64,000 bases of DNA from CAWFKW01 sp963816535 (GTDB taxonomy: Bacteria > Bacteroidota > Ignavibacteria > Tepidaquicellales > OLB5), in assembly GCA_963816535.1 (NCBI GenBank), contig CAWFKW010000003.1, forward strand, positions 372,001 to 436,000, in the 5' to 3' direction. How positions within the stretch are numbered: position 1 is the first letter of the stretch; each line of letters begins with the position of its first letter. A program made the position numbers and the translations under genes. Below the pieces are notes generated by a model. The model made no database searches. It was not told the origin of the DNA and saw nothing but the letters and a program-made list of their open reading frames with translations. This document shows, piece after piece, positions 34,188 through 43,590 of this stretch.

Positions 34188-35137
34188 AGAATATTACGGT
34201 TTTGATGCCCGCTTATAACAGCGGCAAGTATATTGCCGCATCTGTGCGAAGCATATTAAGCCAGACATTCAAAGAATTTGAATTCATAATAATTGACAAC
34301 GGCTCAACCGATAACACCGGGGAAATAGTAAATTCATTTAAGGACAGCAGAATAATTTACAGGAAAATAGAAAACAAAGGAACCTCGGCCGCCCTAAATT
34401 TTGGTTTGAGCCTTGCCTCGTGCGATTGGGTTGCGAGGATTGATTCCGACGACCTTAATACTCCTGACCGTCTTGCCAGGCAGATAAGTTATCTGGGTTT
34501 AAATCCCGAATGCGATGTTGTATCAAGCTGGTCTGTGTACTTTCGCGACCCCGCAAAGATACTTTTCCTCCTGAAGGAACCGATAGAACACTCGGAAATT
34601 TACGACTATTTGAATCTTCATAACCCTCTTAACCAATCTTCTGTCATATACAGGAAAGAAAAGATCCTTGCCGCAAAATACAATGAAGTCTACAAATCAA
34701 ACGAAGATTTTGAATTGTTTCACAGGATAAGAGACGAGGTGCATTTCTGCTGCATTCCCGAATTTCTGGTATATACAAGGGTGCGCAAAGAATCAAAGAC
34801 TTTTGCGATGAGCTCGGGGAGCGCTTATGATTTCCTCTACCCTATTGCATTCAGGAGCCTGCTCGATTCGAAATCGAAAAGCGACTATTTTTACTGGGCA
34901 AGCGTAATAGCCTGGGTGAACTATTTCTTCGGCGATGAGAAACTTTCCCGCAGTTTTTTTAAAAGCTCATTTTCTTTTAAAAACACAGCGGCCTATCTTT
35001 CCACCTTTTTACCTCATAAAAGTTTCGATAAATTTATAGATTCCAGATTCAGGCACAGGTTAAAAAATGTATTTACTAACACAGGAACTTACAGGCGTGA
35101 ACTAACTAAACTTCTTGGGCAAAATGCAGGAAACTAG
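34172..35137 (+). CDS. Glycosyltransferase family 2
   Basis: The 321-residue GT-A enzyme has the family 2 opening ITVLMPAYNSGKYI, ILSQTFKEFEFIIIDNGSTDNT and the metal-binding DxD-type WVARIDSDD. It transfers a sugar from a nucleotide donor at the cytoplasmic face. A C-terminal extension (about 220-321) has no clear motif. It overlaps both neighbouring genes. Confidence 0.9.
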   Translation: MSESLKNITVLMPAYNSGKYIAASVRSILSQTFKEFEFIIIDNGSTDNTGEIVNSFKDSRIIYRKIENKGTSAALNFGLSLASCDWVARIDSDDLNTPDRLARQISYLGLNPECDVVSSWSVYFRDPAKILFLLKEPIEHSEIYDYLNLHNPLNQSSVIYRKEKILAAKYNEVYKSNEDFELFHRIRDEVHFCCIPEFLVYTRVRKESKTFAMSSGSAYDFLYPIAFRSLLDSKSKSDYFYWASVIAWVNYFFGDEKLSRSFFKSSFSFKNTAAYLSTFLPHKSFDKFIDSRFRHRLKNVFTNTGTYRRELTKLLGQNAGN

Positions 35138-36761
35138 CCGCTATACATTTTATGTTCTCATCATATTTGCAGTTTTTTCGGCCGCGTTGGCGCTTGTGGG
35201 TTATTTTCAAATCGGCCTGTTATCTGATGACTATATCGATATTAACGGGGCAGTGCACTCAACGCTTAAGGATAAACTTACCGGGAATATCCCTTTTGCA
35301 AACCCTGTTCATCTGAGAACCACGCATTACCTTTCGCTTCAATCCAGCGCAAAACTTCATGACCTGCTTGGTTTTGCTTACGACGACTTTCTTTTATACC
35401 GTATACAGAACCTGTTATTGTATCTGCTTCTTGCGTACGCGACGGGCAGAATATTGCTTTATGTCACAGGGCATTTGTCGATTGCGCTCATTGCGAGCAT
35501 AACAACTATAATATTTTCAAATAACATTAACAATATCTGCTGGACCGATGCGCGCGTCGATCTGCTGTGCGGGATATTTTACCTGCTGGCTCTGTACTTC
35601 GCCTTTAAATATGTGAAAGAGAAGGACCAAACTTCATTTGTATGCAGCATTTTATCGTTCATCTTCGCGCTTCTGACCAAAGAAACTTCACTGACTGTTC
35701 CATTTATAACAGCTGTATTCATCTGCGCCATTTACGGAAAGAGCGAATTGTTGAAAAACAAGTGGCTCATAATAGTTCAGTTATTTATAATTGCGTCATA
35801 CGCTTTTTATAAGCTGGTTGTTTTGGGTAATAATGCCGGAGATATGCTTGCCATGTACCAATCTTCTCCGCTGGCAAACGCTCCCGGCGTAATAGCCCGC
35901 GCTGCAATTGCGCTTACTATCCCGCTCGATTTTCTCACTTTGAACCTGTACCTCAGGGAAAAGAATCATTTGCTCGCAATCTACCTTGCATGTTTATACG
36001 GCGGTGTGTTTTACCTGATTTCAGTAATGGTTAGAAACGAAATCTATAAATATCTAGGATATATTGCTTTATCCTTGGCAATTTTAATACTTCCAAATAT
36101 TTTTATCGGGTATATAAGAACGCAGATGATACTGGTCCCGTTTATTTTATTGTCCATTCTGGTCTTTTGGGGATATGACCACCAGCTGAAAAACAGCATC
36201 CATATAAATAAGCTTTTGCTCAAGATTTTCTTTTTCGCGGCTCTCTGTTATTGGTGCTACACCAGCTTGGGAAACATTTCAGACTGGTCATATTCTTATT
36301 CAAGATCCAAACAGGAAGTTCAGGGCCTTATTAGTTCCGGTGAAAACCTAAACCGTTCCATAGTAATAGGGGCTCCCGGCAGGTACAAACAGGCTTTCCT
36401 GTTCGATAACTTAACCGGGGCCTACAGCTTTTGGAAAAACAAAGGCTTCGTGGTAACCGACACTATAAATGATATAGTTCAAACCGGCGCATTGGACCGA
36501 GCCTCGCTCTCGGCGCCGCTTGTTTGCAAACAAACTACACCCGGTGAATTTGAAATTGCGGCAACCGGGCCCGGCCAGTATTTTTATATTGAAGGATTTG
36601 ACAACGAGCGGATCAAAAACGGTTTCAGGAACCGCGATATGTCTGTTGATTTCAGAGATTTCAACATTTTGAATAAACCTACTAAACTGAATCTGAAAAT
36701 ATTTTCCCAGGCGCTCAAGTGTTATCTCTGCAGCGACTTTAAATTTACTGAGATCCAATGA
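35124..36761 (+). CDS. GT-C-type membrane glycosyltransferase-like protein
   Basis: The 545-residue protein has about 11-12 TM helices. It carries the first-loop acidic motif LLSDDYIDING typical of GT-C (PMT/ArnT-like) enzymes, and a soluble C-terminal domain (about 400-545). Such enzymes use polyprenyl-linked sugars on the periplasmic side. I start at ATG 35124; a TTG at 35115 is possible. It lies within the glycan operon with overlap to the GT2 gene and 1 nt before the next glycosyltransferase. Confidence 0.75.
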   Translation: MQETSRYTFYVLIIFAVFSAALALVGYFQIGLLSDDYIDINGAVHSTLKDKLTGNIPFANPVHLRTTHYLSLQSSAKLHDLLGFAYDDFLLYRIQNLLLYLLLAYATGRILLYVTGHLSIALIASITTIIFSNNINNICWTDARVDLLCGIFYLLALYFAFKYVKEKDQTSFVCSILSFIFALLTKETSLTVPFITAVFICAIYGKSELLKNKWLIIVQLFIIASYAFYKLVVLGNNAGDMLAMYQSSPLANAPGVIARAAIALTIPLDFLTLNLYLREKNHLLAIYLACLYGGVFYLISVMVRNEIYKYLGYIALSLAILILPNIFIGYIRTQMILVPFILLSILVFWGYDHQLKNSIHINKLLLKIFFFAALCYWCYTSLGNISDWSYSYSRSKQEVQGLISSGENLNRSIVIGAPGRYKQAFLFDNLTGAYSFWKNKGFVVTDTINDIVQTGALDRASLSAPLVCKQTTPGEFEIAATGPGQYFYIEGFDNERIKNGFRNRDMSVDFRDFNILNKPTKLNLKIFSQALKCYLCSDFKFTEIQ

Positions 36762-36762
36762 A

Positions 36763-37833
36763 ATGAGATTGAATATCCTTCATATTACTCCTGATTTTAA
36801 TTATGCCTGCGGCAGGTCGTACTATGTTTACCTTCTTTTGAAATATCTGAAAAAGGAAAAACACAATGTTATGCTTCTTACAAACGGAGGCGATTCACTT
36901 GACAGGCTTGACGACATCGGAGTAAAATACCTGATTGTGAAAGGAATTCACTCAAAAAACATAATAACATTTATCAAAAATGTAAATTACGTAAAAGACA
37001 TTATTAAAGAGAATAATATCGGGATTTTGCACACCCATCACCGTTATTCTGAATTTCTCGCTATCCAGGCCACAAAGCTCATTCGGGGGAAGAAAACAAA
37101 AACCATTCATACGGCGCTGAGCATTGTTGGCAGGAAATATAATCTTGAATACAAATCGGACAGGATAATAGCGGTGAGCCGAACTGTAAAAGATATGCTC
37201 CTGAAGAGGTTCAAAATTCCTGAGCGGAAAATTACCGTCATTCCGAATTTTGTGGACGCCGGGGAATTGTTTCATCAGCCGAGACTTGCAAAGACCCGGC
37301 AGATCAGACACGGCAAAACTTTCAATATACTGGCAATCGGAAGGTTCCACCATGAAAAGAATTTTGAAGTTTTGCTGAAGGCTTTGAATTTCCTGAGAGA
37401 TAAGAAAATAAGACTGGTTCTTATTGGAGAAGGCGAGAGTTATGATGATTATAGAACCTACATCAACCGACATCATCTTAACGTTGAGATACTCGCCCCG
37501 CAGAAAAATCTGGCGGGATATTTCCGCGCCGCCGACCTATGTGCGCTGCCCTCTTTGCGCGACCCTTTTCCGAATTTCATGCTTCAGAGCGGCCTGTATA
37601 AGAAACCGTTCATAGGCTCTAATGTCGACGGAATTGCAGAGCTGATCTCAGCCGGGAAGAACGGGCTCCTTTTCAGAAGCGGCAATTTTATTGAGCTTGC
37701 CGATAAAATACTTTATATAAGATCCAACCCGGTCTCATCACGAAAATTCGCCTCTAAGCTTCATTCCGAAGTGATGAATCATTACACGCAGGAATCCATT
37801 GTTCCAAAAATTGAAAAACTGTACAGAAATTAA
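36763..37833 (+). CDS. Glycosyltransferase family 4
   Basis: The 356-residue GT-B enzyme begins LNILHITPDFNYACGRSYYV, has HTHHRYSEFLAIQATKLI and IAVSRTVKDMLLKRF in the acceptor domain, and LPSLRDPFPNFMLQSGLYKKPFIG in the donor domain. The Glu of the classic EAM motif position is replaced by Gln-Ser (MLQSG), which may change catalysis. It is in the middle of the glycan operon, 1 nt after the GT-C gene. Confidence 0.85.
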   Translation: MRLNILHITPDFNYACGRSYYVYLLLKYLKKEKHNVMLLTNGGDSLDRLDDIGVKYLIVKGIHSKNIITFIKNVNYVKDIIKENNIGILHTHHRYSEFLAIQATKLIRGKKTKTIHTALSIVGRKYNLEYKSDRIIAVSRTVKDMLLKRFKIPERKITVIPNFVDAGELFHQPRLAKTRQIRHGKTFNILAIGRFHHEKNFEVLLKALNFLRDKKIRLVLIGEGESYDDYRTYINRHHLNVEILAPQKNLAGYFRAADLCALPSLRDPFPNFMLQSGLYKKPFIGSNVDGIAELISAGKNGLLFRSGNFIELADKILYIRSNPVSSRKFASKLHSEVMNHYTQESIVPKIEKLYRN

Positions 37834-37844
37834 CGCGGGCCGAC

Positions 37845-38588
37845 TTGAATTTCGAAAGCATAAATATTTTCGGCCTGAGAATCGATAAAACAGGATATAG
37901 TGATTTGCTCGCATACGTGGAAAACTCAATAGGAACATCATCGCATTCAATTGTGGCATATGCGAACGCCAACACGTTAAACCTGGCATACAATGATAAT
38001 GGATTAAGAGAATGCATAAATTCTTTTGGAGTTGTTCACCCTGACGGGATTGGAACGTACATGGCATCTAGGAGTTTATACTGGAACAACGGGCTTCACT
38101 CCAGATTTACTGGTTCTGATTTTTATCAGCTATTGGCGGCAAAGGCTATTGAAAAAAACTGGAGCGTCTATTTCTTTGGACACGATTCAAATACACTTCA
38201 AAAAATAAAACTCAATCTTCCGCATTTGAACATAGCCGGCATTAGCGCCGGTTTTAACTATACCGATGATGAAGTTGACAGGAACATAAGCAAAGCAAAC
38301 CCTCAATTGCTTATTATCGGTTTGCCGTCTCCCGCGCAGGAAACCTGGCTTTGCCGCAACAAAGACAGAATTCCATTCGGCTGCGCCATTCTTACCGGAG
38401 ATGGAATAAAAATTTTCGCAGGCACTAAAATTCGGGGTCCTAAAATAATCCGAAATCTTGGGTTTGAATGGCTTGTGAGGATGATTTCAAATCCCATACT
38501 TTACTGGAAACGTTATTTCTTTGGCATTCCACTATTTTTATATAGAATTTTTAACAAAAAAATGGCTATTTTACGCAAAAACCGTTAG
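37845..38588 (+). CDS. WecG/TagA/CpsF-family glycosyltransferase
   Basis: The 247-residue protein (TTG start) has the GT26 motifs: YANANTLNLAYND (in place of N-P-x-x-x-x-LA), VVHPDGIGTYMASR, WSVYFFGHD and IIGLPSPAQETW. Family members add the second sugar (such as ManNAc) to lipid-linked glycan precursors. Its presence shows that this operon builds a lipid-linked surface glycan. Its stop codon abuts the start of the C25 protease gene, with no gap. Confidence 0.87.
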   Translation: MNFESINIFGLRIDKTGYSDLLAYVENSIGTSSHSIVAYANANTLNLAYNDNGLRECINSFGVVHPDGIGTYMASRSLYWNNGLHSRFTGSDFYQLLAAKAIEKNWSVYFFGHDSNTLQKIKLNLPHLNIAGISAGFNYTDDEVDRNISKANPQLLIIGLPSPAQETWLCRNKDRIPFGCAILTGDGIKIFAGTKIRGPKIIRNLGFEWLVRMISNPILYWKRYFFGIPLFLYRIFNKKMAILRKNR

Positions 38589-41500
38589 ATGAGGATTAGA
38601 AAAAGGCTTCTGATTTTACTCATTTTGGCAAATGTCAGTTTCGGGCAGAATTACAATTGGATAATCCCCAATCAGACATACCTGAAGCTGTATATTGACG
38701 ACGACGGCATCTACAGGCTGGGTAAGCCCGATTTTATCCAGGCCGGAATAAACACTTCGAATATCGACCCACGTACGGTTAAAGTTTTTTATAAGGGACT
38801 GCAGGTCCCTATTTATTTTGAAGGAGAACAGGACGGCACATTTGATGATAACGATTTCCTTGATTTTTATGCTGTGCGCAATTACGGCGGGCTTACCAAT
38901 ACGTACTATGATAGTCTCGGGACAAATGTCGTTCAATACGTAACCGACGAATATTATAACCAATATTCTGATACAAGCGTATATTGGGTCGGCTGGGGCG
39001 GCGCCAACGGGCTGCGGTTCACGCTTTCAACTTTCACTGCACAAACACCTTTCACCCAGGGATTTTCTAATGAGCGGGTTCATATTGAAGTTGACTCTGT
39101 TTATTCTCCGGGTGAAACATTGGACCCAAATTCAGATTTCAGGTATTTTAATACTGAGCGCGTGACCGGCGAAGGCTGGTTTTGGAAAAACCTGACGCCT
39201 GGCAATGGAAATAATATTTTTACTTCTTTTCTTTCGCCCGACCTGTATTCTACGCCGCAGTCATGTACGCTGAAGATCTTCGCATTCCCTAATTCCCAGG
39301 ATCTGGCTGCGCAAAACGAGCACAAGCTGAACATTCTTATTAACAACACGCAGGTTGCCTCAATATCCAGAACTCATTACGCCAGGTTTGATACAACAGT
39401 TTCATTTTCAAGTTCTGTTTTGAACGGAACCGGTTCTAACCAGGTTACCGTTCAATACGCGCCCGCATTTATAACACAGGGCCCGACTCCAAGCCTGTAT
39501 TTTGATATGCTTGATATCCACTATCCAAAGACAATAAAGTTTACAAACGCGCATGCGAAATTTTATTTGGGCGGTCCGGATACTAATTCGGCTTTGTTTA
39601 CAATATCAGGGTTCGATCCCGGCAGCCCGGTATTTATTTATGATATATTTAACAACGTAAAGATAAACGCTTTCAGCTCAGATACTAATACTCTCTATTT
39701 TACAGGAAAGAAAAACGGAAGTTTTGAAGTCTTCAACGAAACGATCACAAAGAAACCGTTCAGAATGTTAGCAAGACAGGTTCCGAATCTCGTTTCATCT
39801 AACCCTGCGGCATACCTGGTTATATATAACAGGATGTTCGAGGCCCAGGCCGAACAGCTAAGAAGCTATCGCCAGTCTCACGATAACTTCCATTCTTTCA
39901 AAGCTGCAGTAGATGATATAACAGACATATTCAATTACGGGATAGAAGACCCTGTCGCGATCAGGCGTTTCATTGATAATGTAATGAGAACCTGGACGCC
40001 GGATACGCTTAAATATGTTTGCCTGATAGGAAGAGGTTCATTGGATCCCAAGCACATTGTTGTTTCAGATCCTTATTATATGAATCTTCTGCCGGTTTAC
40101 GGGAATCCCCCGGCCGACGGATACTTCGCCAATAATAATTTCGGCGGTTTTACTTATTATCAAAAAGTCGCAATTGGCAGAATTCCCGCATACAGCGTAA
40201 GCGAAGCGCAGAATATTGTGAACAAGATAACGGGCTATGATAATCAGCAGCCTGAAAACTGGTGGAAGATTTTTACGATGATAACCGGGGGCAAGAACAG
40301 GAGCGAACAGATTTACAACCAGCAAACCTCAGACAGTATCACGAACACTTATATTAACCCTCCGCCAATCAGCGGCGAGCCTCGCAAAATTTACAGGAAC
40401 GATTCATCAGGCTACATAACTTATAATTACGCTGATTCAATAAGGCACGAGCTTGATAACGGCTCTATGATAGTGAATTTTATCGGGCATGCCGCCAGCC
40501 AGGATTGGGAGCTGGGGCTTGAAGACCCGGGCATACTAACAAACGGGCCCATGCTGCCGCTGGTGCTGAGTATGACATGCTTTACCGGCAGGAACGCCGA
40601 GCCTGACAGCAGAAGCTTTGGGGAGAAGTTCTTATATAACCCCGGAGGCGGCTGCGTGGGCTTTGTGGGAACAACAGGCTGGAGTTTTAATACGACAGGG
40701 AACATACTTGATCAGCAGATGTTTGCGCGGTTATCTCAAAGCGGCACGAGGCGCATAGGCGACCTTCTGAAACTGGCCACTCAATACCTTGGCAATGATT
40801 CGCTGAATTTCTATGCGAGGAACATGGTAAATTGCTATGGGCTGCTTGGCGACCCTGCCACAACATTATTGATCCCAACAGGACCGGAATTTGCCATAAG
40901 CCAGTCAGATTATAGAATTTCAGACCCTTACCCGCTAATTGGCGAAGTGGTTAACCTGACAATTTTTCCAAAGAACTTCGGAACTTTCGCCCCGACCTGC
41001 TTAACAAGATTTGAAATTCTGAAGAACGGACTCCCGGTCAGAACGAAGGATACAACTCTCACAAATTTTGGACATTACGATACAGCAAATTATGTATTCC
41101 ATATCGATACGCTTGGTAATTACCAGCTAAGAATTACGCTGGACGCGGATAATCACTACCCCGAAATATCAGAAACAAATAACGTTCTGATCATTCCCCT
41201 GCCGCTCAGGAATATTTCATATACGCCGCTGAAACCTATTTACAATTCCGTCATAAGGCAGGATAGCGTTCAATTTGTCGGGTTGAATCCACAAATAGAC
41301 CCGGCAAGAAACAGCGTGAAGTTAATTCTGCAGGTAGATACTTCAAAGGTATTTGCAAACCCGCTGTATACAGTAACTCAAAATAATGTATCAGGCGTGG
41401 TCACACGTATTAATTACAGGATTCCTTTGCCGGATTCGAACCTGGTCTATTTCTGGAGGACTAATTCTATTGTTAATAATGATTCCGCCGGATGGTCTGC

Positions 41501-43580
41501 CACAATGAGGTTTGTGAGCAACGCGTTTGTTCCTTTGTCAAAAACGCGGACAGGCATAATTCAGGATTCCAGGCAAAACACTATTCAAAATGGAAAAATG
41601 AAGCAGAATCCGTTCCCTGTTACCCGCATGGGTTCGAAAACGCTGCCTCTAAACGATTCCAATGTTACAGTATACACACGCCTCCCGGGCCAGTTTGAGC
41701 AAACGGATCTGAGTAACTTGCAGTACAACGGAAGCGGTTATGAACTGCAAAGCTTCACGGGATTGATGCAAGTCAAGTCATTTGGCAACAGCGGCCAGGA
41801 AGCGTCATATTTCCAACTCCCAGGTTACACGCTGTTTATTGATAACGGACTTAATGCGGGGCTTAATATTGTTAAGGCAAGCAGGCTCACAGGTAAGCTA
41901 CTTGAGTTTAAAAATTTTAAAATAAACACGCCGCAATCATCAGATTCAGTTTTGAATTTCTTAAATACATTCGACACTTCGCAGTATTTGATGGTTGCAG
42001 TTTCTTCAGCAATTAATTCTCCATCAGACAGTCTGCATCTTAACACAAGGAATAAGTTCAGGCAATTTGGAAGTATAATGGTTGATTCGATGAGGAGGTT
42101 CGATGCATTTTACACATGGGCATTTATTGGATACCTTGGAGGAAAACCAATCCCGGGAGGGGAAGATTTTCACGTCCCAAGCCCCTCATGCCCTGATAAT
42201 AATTATTGCCCTTCTTTCGCGAATTACACAACGGTATTTCTGAATACTTCGGGTTCGATTAATTTTCTGTTTGGACCCGCGCACAGATGGAAGAACTTTT
42301 CGTGGAATGAATTAATCCAGCCAAACTCGAGCATTTTATTCGATGTAATCGGGACAAACCGTTTCGGTTCAAATGTTACCCTGCTTTCTAACATAAGTTC
42401 AAACGGTTTTGTTAACCTTGATACATTAAACAGCATTAATTATCCCAGCTTGCAGCTCAAAGCTAAAATCAGCATTGATACGCTTCTTGGATACAGGTCG
42501 CCTGTTTTCTATTCATTGAATTTTAAATACACGCCGCCAGCGGAGCTGATACCTGATGATTATTCATTCACGCGCAGCGACTCACTTGTAACCGAAGGCA
42601 CAAACGCTACGTTCTCCGTTAAAACATATAACGTCGGGTTTGTCCCCGCTAACACAATGATTAATACATGGACGGCGTCATCATCAGGAGGTTATCATGT
42701 GTTGAGGGTCGATACCGTTTATACTCCGCTTGGCGTTGACAGCGTGAGAGTATCATCGGTTACTTTTAACACGCAGGGATTGCGCGACCCGCAAAAACTT
42801 TATGACACGCTCACAATTGGCTACGAAGCGGAAATGTCCGGAAACCAAAACGATTATTACTATTATAATAATTTTGCGTTCAGTAAATTAATAGTAAAAG
42901 GTGATACCACAAGACCTTTGGTAGAGGTAACTTTCGATGGTCAGAGAATATTAAACGGCGACCCAATTACTGCAAAACCGGATATTCTTTTTAAATTTTA
43001 TGATTATACGCAGAATAACTATACAATTTTTGATACTTCAAATATATTCATCAAGGTTTTGAAATCAGATTCTCAAACCGGCATAGCTGTAAGGGTCCCA
43101 TACAGCATAAACGGCGTCCCGAACCCTGATATAGTATTCAATGCCGTCAATAACGGGAATTTGAAGGTCGCAGTTACATATAATCCTCAGCTTGCCTCGG
43201 GCAATTACGGATTCTTTTTCATAGGACAGAATCAAAACAATAAAAAAGATACGGTTTATTATAACGCAAACGTTTCAGGCGATTTCAGCATAAGGGATCT
43301 GTATAACTTTCCAAACCCCATGCGCGACAATACCAATTTTACATTTATGTTATACGCGCCGGGCGCGCCTCAAACCTGCAGGATAAAGATATATACTGTG
43401 GCAGGAAGGCTGATAAAGGACATTTCGTCTTCAGCTAAGGTCGGTTTCAACCAGATTTACTGGGACGGCAGAGATAACGACGGACAAAGTATCGCTAACG
43501 GGATATATCTTTACAAAGTAATTCTTGAAGATGCGGGAAAAACAGAAACGCAGATCCAGAAATTAGCAATTTTGAAATAA
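38589..43580 (+). CDS. C25 (gingipain/PorU-like) cysteine peptidase
   Basis: This 1663-residue exported protein has a signal peptide (about 1-18) and an N-terminal domain YLKLYIDDDGIYRLG ... GEQDGTFDDNDFLDFYA, like the propeptide-type domain of PorU and gingipains. The C25 caspase-like core (about 455-770) has catalytic His in FIGHAASQDW (about 632), Cys in SMTCFTGR (about 664), and LLGDPATTL near its end. CARDB-like and beta-rich domains follow, then a FlgD/T9SS-like C-terminal domain (YNFPNPMRDNT to KLAILK). PorU is the T9SS sortase that joins cargo to A-LPS. Location at the end of a glycan operon supports a sortase role, but an ordinary secreted protease is also possible. Confidence 0.8.
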   Translation: MRIRKRLLILLILANVSFGQNYNWIIPNQTYLKLYIDDDGIYRLGKPDFIQAGINTSNIDPRTVKVFYKGLQVPIYFEGEQDGTFDDNDFLDFYAVRNYGGLTNTYYDSLGTNVVQYVTDEYYNQYSDTSVYWVGWGGANGLRFTLSTFTAQTPFTQGFSNERVHIEVDSVYSPGETLDPNSDFRYFNTERVTGEGWFWKNLTPGNGNNIFTSFLSPDLYSTPQSCTLKIFAFPNSQDLAAQNEHKLNILINNTQVASISRTHYARFDTTVSFSSSVLNGTGSNQVTVQYAPAFITQGPTPSLYFDMLDIHYPKTIKFTNAHAKFYLGGPDTNSALFTISGFDPGSPVFIYDIFNNVKINAFSSDTNTLYFTGKKNGSFEVFNETITKKPFRMLARQVPNLVSSNPAAYLVIYNRMFEAQAEQLRSYRQSHDNFHSFKAAVDDITDIFNYGIEDPVAIRRFIDNVMRTWTPDTLKYVCLIGRGSLDPKHIVVSDPYYMNLLPVYGNPPADGYFANNNFGGFTYYQKVAIGRIPAYSVSEAQNIVNKITGYDNQQPENWWKIFTMITGGKNRSEQIYNQQTSDSITNTYINPPPISGEPRKIYRNDSSGYITYNYADSIRHELDNGSMIVNFIGHAASQDWELGLEDPGILTNGPMLPLVLSMTCFTGRNAEPDSRSFGEKFLYNPGGGCVGFVGTTGWSFNTTGNILDQQMFARLSQSGTRRIGDLLKLATQYLGNDSLNFYARNMVNCYGLLGDPATTLLIPTGPEFAISQSDYRISDPYPLIGEVVNLTIFPKNFGTFAPTCLTRFEILKNGLPVRTKDTTLTNFGHYDTANYVFHIDTLGNYQLRITLDADNHYPEISETNNVLIIPLPLRNISYTPLKPIYNSVIRQDSVQFVGLNPQIDPARNSVKLILQVDTSKVFANPLYTVTQNNVSGVVTRINYRIPLPDSNLVYFWRTNSIVNNDSAGWSATMRFVSNAFVPLSKTRTGIIQDSRQNTIQNGKMKQNPFPVTRMGSKTLPLNDSNVTVYTRLPGQFEQTDLSNLQYNGSGYELQSFTGLMQVKSFGNSGQEASYFQLPGYTLFIDNGLNAGLNIVKASRLTGKLLEFKNFKINTPQSSDSVLNFLNTFDTSQYLMVAVSSAINSPSDSLHLNTRNKFRQFGSIMVDSMRRFDAFYTWAFIGYLGGKPIPGGEDFHVPSPSCPDNNYCPSFANYTTVFLNTSGSINFLFGPAHRWKNFSWNELIQPNSSILFDVIGTNRFGSNVTLLSNISSNGFVNLDTLNSINYPSLQLKAKISIDTLLGYRSPVFYSLNFKYTPPAELIPDDYSFTRSDSLVTEGTNATFSVKTYNVGFVPANTMINTWTASSSGGYHVLRVDTVYTPLGVDSVRVSSVTFNTQGLRDPQKLYDTLTIGYEAEMSGNQNDYYYYNNFAFSKLIVKGDTTRPLVEVTFDGQRILNGDPITAKPDILFKFYDYTQNNYTIFDTSNIFIKVLKSDSQTGIAVRVPYSINGVPNPDIVFNAVNNGNLKVAVTYNPQLASGNYGFFFIGQNQNNKKDTVYYNANVSGDFSIRDLYNFPNPMRDNTNFTFMLYAPGAPQTCRIKIYTVAGRLIKDISSSAKVGFNQIYWDGRDNDGQSIANGIYLYKVILEDAGKTETQIQKLAILK

Positions 43581-43590
43581 TTACCGGTAC

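Noticed and set aside
36952..37476. Minus-strand 174-codon open frame in a glycosyltransferase gene
   Set aside because: The plus-strand GT4 protein is well supported; the antisense frame has no recognisable domain.
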